Source: Thermoanaerobaculum sp. (lineage in GTDB: Bacteria > Acidobacteriota > Thermoanaerobaculia > Multivoradales > UBA5704). From it: a stretch of DNA of 43,607 nucleotides. The DNA lies in NCBI GenBank assembly GCA_021154885.1, contig JAJKHS010000078.1, positions 1-43,607 of the forward strand. The letters are read 5' to 3'. The notes under the pieces are model-generated. The model saw only the letters and a program-made list of their open reading frames with translations. It was not told the DNA's origin and searched no databases. The position numbers were made by a program, and so were the translations under genes. This document shows, piece after piece, positions 1-5,941 of this stretch (positions within the stretch are counted from its first letter, which is position 1; each line of letters starts with the position of its first letter).

Positions 1-2
1 CA

Positions 3-101
3 GAGTTCCGGACAGCGGCGGAGAAGCTCAAGGCGGGAGATCCCGACCCGCACTTCCCGAGAGGCTGCTTCCCGCCGGCCTTGCCGTTCGTCTACGGGTA
101 G
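3..101 (+). CDS. C-terminal fragment of a probable REP-associated transposase (5' end outside window)
   Basis: An open frame enters from the left edge and ends at TAG 99-101. The visible peptide contains AAEKLKAGDPDPHFPRGCF followed by PPALPFVYG. The basic helix and the 'FPxGxFPPxLPFV' style ending resemble my recollection of C-termini of REP-associated (Y1/IS200-like) transposases in Acidobacteria. The REP-like repeats that begin about 220 bp downstream fit such an enzyme. Only about 33 residues are visible and no catalytic residue is included, so the assignment is an inference from style and context. Confidence 0.35.
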   Translation, partial: EFRTAAEKLKAGDPDPHFPRGCFPPALPFVYG

Positions 102-175
102 TCGAGCCGAGGGCTTGGGGAGATTGGGAGAACTGCTCGCGGGTGGCGCGAGGGAGGCCCGAGGTGTGTCTGCTT

Positions 176-350
176 GGGCGCTGCGCTGGAGATTTCACGA
201 ACAATGGGTCGCCTGTCGAGTGCTTTGGACTCCTTCATCGGCTGGATTCTGGTCTTCCGGAGACCTCCGCGGCCCCAGATCAGGAGTCGCTGACCCCTCG
301 TGGGTCGCGTACTTAAGGCAGGCTTCAACTAAGAACGTGGCACCTATTCC
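176..350 (+). repeat. Long dispersed repeat, copy 1, ending in REP-like motif
   Basis: About 175 bp starting GGGCGCTGCGCTGGAGATTT and ending in AAGAACGTGGCACCTATTCC. A full-length diverged copy lies at 996-1169. The second half (from about 257) is repeated almost exactly at 889-983. The end of the unit is followed by two further GCACCTATTCCG iterations. Confidence 0.8.
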
Positions 351-403
351 GGGCACCTATTCCGGCACCTATTCCGGATCAGGGGTCGGGGCTGTCCGTG
401 GGC

Positions 404-441
404 CTCAACTAAGCACGTGGCACCTATCCCCGGCACCTATT
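404..441 (+). repeat. REP-like motif, short copy
   Basis: TCAACTAAGCACGTGGCACC followed by a second GGCACCTATT. It is the same core as the motif ending the long repeats, without the upstream part of the unit. Confidence 0.7.
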
Positions 442-520
442 TCTTTGCTGCCAGCCGCCGTGGGCCTTGGCACACGACTTGCTTATCTCTAGGACGTCTG
501 GATTACGAAAGGAGACCATC

Positions 521-718
521 ATGAGAAAGCTTCCCAAGTTGCTCCTCGCCGCCCTCTTCGTCGTTGTTGCCATGACTTCCGGTGCTGCAAAGTTCGCGGC
601 TGCGGAACCCGATCCCTGCACCGTTTGCTACAGCCCGACGGGCACTTGCTTCGATTGCTGCACCTGCACCAGAGAATCTCCTCAGCAGTGCGCAAGTTCC
701 TGTTCGGCTGCTACTTAG
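521..718 (+). CDS. Small exported cysteine-rich peptide (65 aa)
   Basis: ATG 521 is preceded by AAAGGAG at 508-514 (6-nt spacing), a strong ribosome-binding site that fixes the start. Residues 1-27 form a typical signal peptide: basic MRKLPK, then a hydrophobic stretch LLLAALFVVVAM, then small residues up to AAA. The mature part, about 38 residues, has eight cysteines in the pattern CxxC, C, CC, C, C, C and almost no other structure. This suggests a disulfide-stabilised or metal-binding secreted peptide. I recognise no family; the gene stands alone between REP-like repeats. A hairpin at 749-795 may end its transcript. Confidence 0.7.
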   Translation: MRKLPKLLLAALFVVVAMTSGAAKFAAAEPDPCTVCYSPTGTCFDCCTCTRESPQQCASSCSAAT

Positions 719-748
719 TACCTACTCATTGCTTCCTCAGCATATTCC

Positions 749-795
749 GGGTGTCTCCACGCGGCTTCCGCTTCTTGGTTCCCGAGGAGACACCC
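749..795 (+). terminator. Hairpin downstream of the Cys-rich peptide gene
   Basis: GGGTGTCTCC (749-758) pairs perfectly with GGAGACACCC (786-795) across a 27-nt loop that itself contains GCGG/CCGC. There is no U-tract after the stem, so it may be a transcript-end or stability structure and not a classic intrinsic terminator. Confidence 0.35.
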
Positions 796-888
796 TCTGC
801 GATCCTCCCTAATACGCCACTCTGCATGTTTAAATAGATTTTCAACAGCACCTCAGCTAAGTTGCCAACTAAGCACGTGGCACCTATT

Positions 889-985
889 CCGGGAGACCTC
901 CGCGGCCCCAGATCAGGAGTCGCTGGCCCCTCGTGGGCCGCGTACTTAAGGCAGGCTTCAACTAAGAACGTGGCACCTATTCGGC
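889..985 (+). repeat. Long dispersed repeat, partial copy 2
   Basis: About 97 bp matching 257-352 with only a few mismatches. It runs from GGAGACCTCCGCGGCCCCAG to the REP-like core AAGAACGTGGCACCTATTC. It is preceded directly by another REP-like core at 866-890 (CAACTAAGCACGTGGCACC). Confidence 0.8.
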
Positions 986-995
986 CGGCCGGCAG

Positions 996-1169
996 GGCGC
1001 TACGCTGGAGATTTCACGAACAAAGGGTCGCCTGTCGAGTGCTTTGGGCTCCTTCACTGGCCGGGATTTCGACCTTGGCAAGGCTCTGTGGCCCAGATCA
1101 GGGCGCTGGTCGCCGTCCATGGGGCGCATACTTAAGGCCAAGTTCAACTAAGAACGTGGCACCTATTTG
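996..1169 (+). repeat. Long dispersed repeat, copy 3
   Basis: A full-length diverged copy of 176-350. The first 60 bp (GCTGGAGATTTCACGAACAA onward) are nearly identical, the middle is diverged, and the end carries ACTTAAGGCC and the core AAGAACGTGGCACCTATT. Confidence 0.75.
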
Positions 1170-1190
1170 GGGCATCAGCGAAAGCGCCGG

Positions 1191-1242
1191 CAACAGCGAC
1201 TCCCTCGACCTACAGCCACCGCGCCCGCCGCCGACTCTACCC
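1191..1242 (+). repeat. Left arm of 52-bp inverted repeat flanking the glycosidase gene
   Basis: Begins CAACAGCGACTCCCTCGACC and ends CCGACTCTACCC. The reverse complement recurs at 4214-4265 with one mismatch. The two arms enclose about 3 kb carrying the secreted glycosidase-like gene. Confidence 0.85.
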
Positions 1243-1585
1243 TATTCCCCCCCCGGCTGCCCGAGCTGATCGACGCCGTGGCCAGGCTGCTGGAAATGTA
1301 AGCACGCGGATTGCATCTCCTCCCGGACGCCGGGCCTTCATCCGGCGATCTCCCGGTACAAGAGGTACCCATGGAGGGCGATATGCAGTTTCGAAACCTC
1401 CCCTTTGTCACCCGGCGCTGGCCGTTCGCGCGCGCCGTACCGATCTCCGTGTCCTGCGGCAGCAACAGCAGCCATCCGTCGAGCCCAACGAGCTGACCGA
1501 AGCGGGAGGCGAGGCACCCGCCCTCGCGGCGGGCCCGCGGGCGGTAACTCGCTGCCCAATATTGCTCGCGAAAGGAGTTCATCCA

Positions 1586-4141
1586 ATGTCAACTACCGTA
1601 ACGATACTCCGGCACCTTATGATTGGCGTTGGTGGTCTCACCCTGCTGGCCACCGCATCGCCACTGACGGCACAGGCGGTAACGGCGATGTCGAGCGAGG
1701 CCTTCCTCAACACCCTCGGTGTTAATACCCACATCAATCCCTACCACCCCGTCAAGTGGGACGTAGACCCTGTTAATGTGGGCAGACACATGGCGTATAT
1801 CGGTGTCCGCAACCAGCGCGACTGGCCATATAAGGCGGACGAAGGCGCGGACTTCCTGATGGTTCAGAGCAACTGGAGCCCGCTGGGGCGCCTCTGGACA
1901 TCCATCGCCGAGGACAGCCCGACCGGCCAGCGCAACGACCTCAGCTATGCAGAATCGATCTATACGACCTACGGGTCGGGCCTTGTCTATGTGCTCGGCG
2001 GCCCGAATGAGGAAGACGACGAGTACCCGCAAGGTGTGGGTGCCACTCTGCCGGATTCTGCACTCGTACAGGGTCAGCTTTACACCTGGGCGCACTCGCA
2101 AGGCCGCAATGTCAAGGTGAACCAGATGGACTTCGGTGCCGGCTGGACAGACAAGAACAATTGGCAGGGCGATTACAACCCAAGCAACACCGGCATTACC
2201 ATCCTGTATCCGGAACGCGGCAATCAGAACTACACGCCCGGCGGCGCCGATATCGGTAGTGCGCACACGTATATCAGCAACGGCAGCCAGACGGAATTGA
2301 CCGTTCTTAACATCATGCGAGCTAACGCCCTGTTAACCACGCCCGGCAAACCCGTCGCCCATACCGAAGCAGGTATCTATAAGTATACCGGCTACCTACC
2401 TACAGTAGCTGGCGCCATGACGGTGGTCGGCGCGTTCGACAGCGCGGCCGCCGGCGATGTCGGCTACCTCGTGTATGGCCTGCAGGATGATGACACCTAC
2501 GGCTTCTATGACAGCACCGACACCAATCCTAATCCGATGGCGACGTACTATCACAACATGACGACGATCCTGGCGTCTACCAGCGGCGCTTACGGCCCTG
2601 GCCAGCCGCCGACCTTCACGCCCGGCTCGCTCAACGTGACGTACTCCAATACGACCACAGCCGCGCACCTGCTGATGCAGAAGCCAACCGGCGAGTATGT
2701 GATCGCCGACTGGCACGAAGTGCTGATGGACGGCACGCAGACGAGCCAGACGAGCGTGACCGACACGATTACGTTTGGCCAAACCTTTGCGACTGTAAAG
2801 ATCTACGATGTTGAGACCGGCACCACGCCGATTGCGATCCTGAGCAATGCATCGTCGTACACACTCACCCTGAAGCCGTGTGACATGTACCTCCTGGTGG
2901 GCACGCCGGCCGCCGGGGGCCCGGTGACCGATCTCATCCCAGACGGCACATACATCATAGGCAACCGCAGCAACGGCAACATCGCTAGCATGGCCACCGC
3001 CAATATTGGAGCCGGCATCATTCAGGGCCAGCCCGGCAGCCTGGACACGACCTGGACCGTGACCAACCTCGGCAACAACGTGGTGAAGATCACGAATGTC
3101 GGCGTGGGCGGCGTAATGGGCTGCGTCTCCGTAGGCGTCAACGGCGGCCTGGTCGACCAGACCGATACCGGCGTGACCTCGCAGCAGTGGACCGTCACTC
3201 AGCCTGTCCCAGGCTGGTTCACGCTCACCAGCAGAGCCGGCTCGTTCGTGGCCGATATCTACAGCGGCCTTGGCACACAACTCCTTCTGGAAACTGCCAA
3301 CGGCGGCACAACTCAGCAGTGGTCCTTCACGCCGGCGAACCTGATCCCAGACGGCACATACATCATAGGCAATCGCAGCAACGGCAACATCGCTTCCATG
3401 GCCACCGCCAATATTGGCGCCGGCATTATTCAGGGCCAGCCCGGTAGTCTGGACACGGCCTGGTCCGTGACCAACCTCGGCAACAACATAGTGAAGATCA
3501 AGAATGTCGGCGTGGGCGGCGTGATGGGCAGCGACAACGGTGGCGGCCTGGTCGCTCAGGTCGATACCGGCGTGACCTCGCAACAGTGGACCGTCACTCA
3601 GCCTGCCCCAGGTTGGTTCACGCTCACCAGCAAAGCCGGCCCGTTCGTGGCCGACATCTACAGCGACCTTGGCACACAGCTCCTTCTGGAAACTGCCGAC
3701 GGCGGCACAACCCAGCAGTGGTCCTTCATGCTGGCGAACCTGATCCCGGACGGTAATTACACGATCACGAATAAGAGCACGGGATTTATTGCCAGCATGG
3801 CCGGCGCCAATATTGGCGCCGGCATTATTCAGGGCCAGCCCGGCAGCCTGGACACGACCTGGACCGTGGCCAACCTCGGCAACAACGTGGTGAAGATCAC
3901 GAATGTCGGCGTGGGCGGCGTGATGGGCTGCACCTCCGTAGCCGCCAACGGCGGCCTGGTCGCCCAGTCCGATACAGGCGTGACCTCGCAGCAGTGGACC
4001 GTCACTCAGCCTGCCCCAGGTTGGTTCACGCTCAGCAGCAGAGCCGGCGCCTTCGTTGCCGATATCTATAGCGGCCTCGGCACACAGCTCCTCCTGGAGC
4101 CCGCCAACGGCGGCGCCACCCAACAGTGGTCCTTCCACTAA
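1586..4141 (+). CDS. Secreted clan GH-A-like glycoside hydrolase with three ricin-type lectin repeats
   Basis: 851 aa. ATG 1586 follows AAAGGAG at 1571-1577 (8-nt spacing); an in-frame TTG at 1562 lacks such a site. Residues 1-30 form a signal peptide ending LTAQA. Residues 35-400 resemble TIM-barrel glycosidases of the GH39-like type: LGVNTH (44-49), PNE (140-142) as the probable acid/base glutamate, and HTEAG with Glu261 as the probable nucleophile. Residues 450-585, 586-718 and 719-851 are three tandem beta-trefoil-like units, each beginning LIPDG and holding two QQW motifs (ricin-B/QxW style), likely carbohydrate-binding. The units are very similar at DNA level, which points to recent duplication. 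Base composition is visibly less GC-rich than the neighbouring operons. The gene sits alone between inverted repeats, so horizontal acquisition is plausible. The substrate cannot be told from sequence. Confidence 0.8.
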   Translation: MSTTVTILRHLMIGVGGLTLLATASPLTAQAVTAMSSEAFLNTLGVNTHINPYHPVKWDVDPVNVGRHMAYIGVRNQRDWPYKADEGADFLMVQSNWSPLGRLWTSIAEDSPTGQRNDLSYAESIYTTYGSGLVYVLGGPNEEDDEYPQGVGATLPDSALVQGQLYTWAHSQGRNVKVNQMDFGAGWTDKNNWQGDYNPSNTGITILYPERGNQNYTPGGADIGSAHTYISNGSQTELTVLNIMRANALLTTPGKPVAHTEAGIYKYTGYLPTVAGAMTVVGAFDSAAAGDVGYLVYGLQDDDTYGFYDSTDTNPNPMATYYHNMTTILASTSGAYGPGQPPTFTPGSLNVTYSNTTTAAHLLMQKPTGEYVIADWHEVLMDGTQTSQTSVTDTITFGQTFATVKIYDVETGTTPIAILSNASSYTLTLKPCDMYLLVGTPAAGGPVTDLIPDGTYIIGNRSNGNIASMATANIGAGIIQGQPGSLDTTWTVTNLGNNVVKITNVGVGGVMGCVSVGVNGGLVDQTDTGVTSQQWTVTQPVPGWFTLTSRAGSFVADIYSGLGTQLLLETANGGTTQQWSFTPANLIPDGTYIIGNRSNGNIASMATANIGAGIIQGQPGSLDTAWSVTNLGNNIVKIKNVGVGGVMGSDNGGGLVAQVDTGVTSQQWTVTQPAPGWFTLTSKAGPFVADIYSDLGTQLLLETADGGTTQQWSFMLANLIPDGNYTITNKSTGFIASMAGANIGAGIIQGQPGSLDTTWTVANLGNNVVKITNVGVGGVMGCTSVAANGGLVAQSDTGVTSQQWTVTQPAPGWFTLSSRAGAFVADIYSGLGTQLLLEPANGGATQQWSFH
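2933..4138 (+). repeat. Three tandem in-frame ~400-bp coding repeats
   Basis: Units at 2933-3340 (408 bp), 3341-3739 (399 bp) and 3740-4138 (399 bp) inside the glycosidase gene. Each starts CTSATCCC.GACGG, and long stretches are identical. The second unit lacks a few codons where the others read GC(V/T)SV.NGG. Confidence 0.9.
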
Positions 4142-4213
4142 GGTTATTGGCTGGGTGGACGATTCCGATGCCGGTTAGGGTTGATGCCAATGGGCCGGCC
4201 ACGTCTTGATCTG

Positions 4214-4265
4214 GGGTAGAGTCGGCGGCGGGCGCGGTGGCTGTAGGTCGAGGGAGTAGCTGTTG
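4214..4265 (-). repeat. Right arm of 52-bp inverted repeat flanking the glycosidase gene
   Basis: Reverse complement of 1191-1242, with 51 of 52 positions matching (the mismatch lies in AGTAGCTG versus AGTCGCTG). It is followed immediately by a REP-like core in plus orientation, as the left arm is preceded by one 24 bp away. Confidence 0.85.
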
Positions 4266-4266
4266 C

Positions 4267-4291
4267 TCAACTAAGAACGTGGCGCCTATCC
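4267..4291 (+). repeat. REP-like motif
   Basis: CAACTAAGAACGTGGCGCCT continuing into ATCCCC: the same core as the copies at 324-350, 866-890, 957-982 and 1144-1169, with one changed base (GCGCC for GCACC). Confidence 0.75.
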
Positions 4292-4296
4292 CCGCA

Positions 4297-4573
4297 GCTC
4301 TTCCCGCTCCCGCTCTGCCCGGTCCCGATCCCCACGGTCATTGATCGGCAGGGTCGCCAAGTTGGGGGGCCGGGGTGGGATGGGTAACGTTGATCTGCGG
4401 CAAGGCGGACGGGGACGGTTCTCGCCGCTGCGATCGAAGCTGGTGGCGATGACGGTAACCTTCATGGCTCGTCGAGGGTCGGGGCGATCACCATGCCGGA
4501 GATGATGTTGGCGTCCGGACCGACGGCGTCGGAGGTGATGCGGCGGCTTCGGCGACTTAGTGCAGAGTGAGGT
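4297..4573 (-). pseudogene. Decayed duplicate of the ftsZ 3' region
   Basis: On the minus strand this 277-bp segment aligns along its whole length with 7396-7683 of the intact ftsZ 3 kb away. Shared blocks include GGTCATTGATCGGCAGGG, GTTGATCTGCGGCA and GATCACCATGCCGGAGATGA. It corresponds to the part of FtsZ around [10 protein letters not shown]...[17 protein letters not shown] and the start of the variable linker. Several single-base deletions and a stop-creating change (CTTCGTG to CTTAGTG on the plus strand) disrupt the frame, so it cannot be translated. It begins a few bases after a REP-like motif. Confidence 0.9.
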
Positions 4574-4639
4574 ATGGGGTGGTGGTGCTTGGCGGGATGA
4601 ACGTCCCCGATCAGCGCAACGGTCAGACGCTGATGCGAA

Positions 4640-4945
4640 TCATTTCTCCGGAGGCAAGCGTGTAAGAGCTGCCCGGAGCGACGGCATCAGAGGCTGAAGG
4701 TCTGGAGCTTGTTGGTCCGGGCCACGAGAATCACGACCCGCAGGCCGGCAGCCTGGAGGTTCTGTTGGTAGGCCAAGTTCTGGTCCACTGTGATGAAAGC
4801 CTCGAAGCCAGCCTCTCGGACCAACGCCAGAAGCTCTCCGTTTTCGATCCCCCGCCAACGCATCTCTCCGACGGTGGCTGACGAAATGGTCAGAGAGGGC
4901 CCTCTTCAGCGGTCGGGGGACGCATTCGTCAAGCAGCACGCGCAT
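4640..4945 (-). pseudogene. DUF5615 (PIN-like) toxin gene with two compensating frameshifts
   Basis: The first 22 residues (MRVLLDECVPRPLKRALSDH, then FV) are typical of DUF5615 PIN-like proteins and include the acidic residues of the DEC motif. From about 4880 to 4690 the family sequence continues in another frame: EMRWRGIENGELL, then FITVDQNLAYQQNLQAAG, then ARTNKLQTFSL. It returns to the first frame for LMPSLRAALTRLPPEK. The first frame read straight through gives a 101-aa chimera with an unrelated middle. Two indels must therefore have occurred, or the sequence has errors there. The start overlaps the end of the upstream DUF433 gene by 17 nt, the usual antitoxin-toxin arrangement. An active PIN-like toxin would cleave RNA; this one is probably inactive if the sequence is right. 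Confidence 0.75.
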
Positions 4946-5150
4946 GGGCGATCAACATCGTCTTCGCCAGATCGAGAACAGCCACGGCCTGCTCGCGGCC
5001 TACCGTAGGAAAGTGATCCAGGAAGGTATCGAGAGAGTCTCCTCCCTCGAGGTAGTCGAGAAGCGTCTGCACCGGCACCCGGGTCCCTACGAAGACCGGA
5101 GTGCCCCCGAGGATCTTGGGATTGGAATGGATGACGGCCTGCTCGCTCAT
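4929..5150 (-). CDS. DUF433 antitoxin (VapB45-like)
   Basis: 73 aa, ATG at 5150 with GAGGTGG just upstream. The protein is a full-length classic DUF433: an N-terminal segment with NPKILGGTPVFVGTRVPV, then LLDYLEGGDSLDTFLDHFP, then REQAVAVLDLAK. DUF433 proteins are winged or helix-turn-helix antitoxins that pair with DUF5615 PIN-like toxins (the VapBC45 type in Mycobacterium tuberculosis). The partner follows with a 17-nt overlap but is frameshifted. The antitoxin itself is intact. Confidence 0.85.
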   Translation of the reverse strand: MSEQAVIHSNPKILGGTPVFVGTRVPVQTLLDYLEGGDSLDTFLDHFPTVGREQAVAVLDLAKTMLIAHARAA

Positions 5151-5314
5151 GGTCCACCTCAGGCTCTAGGATACCCCACTCCATTGACTGTGGCACCTGA
5201 CCCGCTGCCCTTTGCGACCCTTGAGAGGGACCCTTCGCGCCGATGGACGATCTCGGCCGCCTCCCGGGCAGCGGCCCGGTAGGCTCCCTCCATCTCGAAA
5301 CCTGACCTCCTTCG
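5151..5314. other. Short intergenic region
   Basis: Contains GTGGCACCTGACCCG near 5190, a possible diverged REP-like half. No gene is seen. It separates the 3' end of the DUF4276 gene from the start of the DUF433 gene. Confidence 0.4.
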
Positions 5315-5941
5315 CTATCTCTCCGAAGACCTGCCGATCCGCCGCAGCCGCGCTTCGAGATCCCGGCAAAGCTTGTCGAAGGAGGGCGATTGCGACCGGC
5401 ACAGCGCGAGATCCATGGCCCGTGTCATGGCCGGCTGATCGAGGGTCTCGCTGTACTTGTTTCGGCGGCGCTGAATCCAGCCCTTCCCGAGCCGCGCCGC
5501 CTCGGGAGCGTCAGGGAGGACTTTGTCCCTGGAGTCGTTCAGATAATCCGTGAGCGATTGGGCTGAGGCGACGAACCAGGTTTCGTATTCGACGTTGGCT
5601 ACCACGCAGGCAATATCGGCGTCGGCCCTCTGGGCTCGAGCGATCTCCAGCAGCCTTGGCCCGAGGAGGCAGGGAGCGTCCTGGTCCGCGTCGAGGAGGA
5701 TCAGAACCATTGCCGGGTCTCCGGAAACCGGCGTCCTCAACCTCAAGTTTCTGACGGCCAGCTCGACGGACCGCACCAACTCCCTGGGCTGAACGAGCTT
5801 GAGCTTCGAGACGCGGAGGGGCTTGAGAACGTCTATGTACTCGCCACCCAGCAACTCCATCCAGACCCGCTGCAGAAGGATGCGGATCGCATTGTCCTCC
5901 CCGTGTCCCTCGACGATGGGAGCGACTCGAAGGCGGCTCAA
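5315..5941 (-). CDS. DUF4276 family protein, Toprim-like nuclease partner
   Basis: 208 aa. The start is TTG at 5941, overlapping the TGA of the upstream ATPase gene (TTGA, 4 nt), so translation is probably coupled. Toprim-like signatures are visible: Glu11 in PIVEGHGED and the acidic cluster ILLDADQD (Asp84, Asp86, Asp88), followed by NVEYETWF (Glu118, Glu120), which is typical of DUF4276. In Toprim nucleases such residues bind the metal that cuts or nicks DNA or RNA. Its gene partner is an OLD-like AAA ATPase. Split ATPase/Toprim pairs include the PARIS phage-defence system, which uses DUF4435 in place of DUF4276. A defence role is an inference; the nuclease residues are seen. Confidence 0.85.
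   Translation of the reverse strand: MSRLRVAPIVEGHGEDNAIRILLQRVWMELLGGEYIDVLKPLRVSKLKLVQPRELVRSVELAVRNLRLRTPVSGDPAMVLILLDADQDAPCLLGPRLLEIARAQRADADIACVVANVEYETWFVASAQSLTDYLNDSRDKVLPDAPEAARLGKGWIQRRRNKYSETLDQPAMTRAMDLALCRSQSPSFDKLCRDLEARLRRIGRSSER

Larger units (their letters stand above)
102..520. other. Intergenic region with REP-like repeats, no convincing gene
   Basis: No reading frame here looks like a protein; the open frames on both strands are low-complexity. The stretch holds a long repeat unit (176-350), a short tandem of GGCACCTATTCCG (about 339-377) and a second REP-like motif (404-441), all described separately. A weak promoter-like pair (TTGGCA 467-472, 17-bp spacer, TAGGAC 490-495) lies just upstream of the small exported-peptide gene. 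Confidence 0.6.
719..1585. other. Intergenic region rich in repeats and gene debris
   Basis: Holds a hairpin (749-795), two long repeat copies (889-985 and 996-1169) and the left 52-bp inverted repeat (1191-1242). Short reading-frame scraps are present: one ends ELIDAVARLLEM at 1301 on the plus strand, and one ends SKLHIALHGYLLYREIAG near 1338 on the minus strand. They look protein-like at their ends but have no intact upstream part. I see no complete gene here. Confidence 0.55.
4142..4639. other. Intergenic region with inverted repeat arm, REP-like motif and ftsZ debris
   Basis: No intact gene. It contains the right inverted repeat (4214-4265), a REP-like motif (4267-4291) and a decayed ftsZ segment (4297-4573). 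The last 65 bases before the toxin-like gene have no recognisable content. Confidence 0.6.

Noticed and set aside
1-1170. Possible CRISPR array, because of repeated motifs
   Set aside because: Repeat copies are unevenly spaced, of different lengths and diverged; there are no regular spacers or cas genes.
1254-1301. Frame ending PPRLPELIDAVARLLEM
   Set aside because: Looks like the end of a helical protein but no coding sequence extends upstream in that frame; noted only as possible debris.
1338-1400. Minus-strand frame ending SKLHIALHGYLLYREIAG
   Set aside because: The last 20 residues look protein-like, but the upstream part of the frame is low-complexity and I recognise no family.
2396-4138. 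580-codon open frame antisense to the glycosidase gene
   Set aside because: It mirrors the repeats of the plus-strand gene and has no protein family features; the plus strand has a signal peptide, ribosome-binding site and domains.
5166-5402. 78-codon minus-strand frame overlapping the DUF4276 3' end
   Set aside because: It is an alternative frame of the DUF4276 gene end and the following gap, with no family features.
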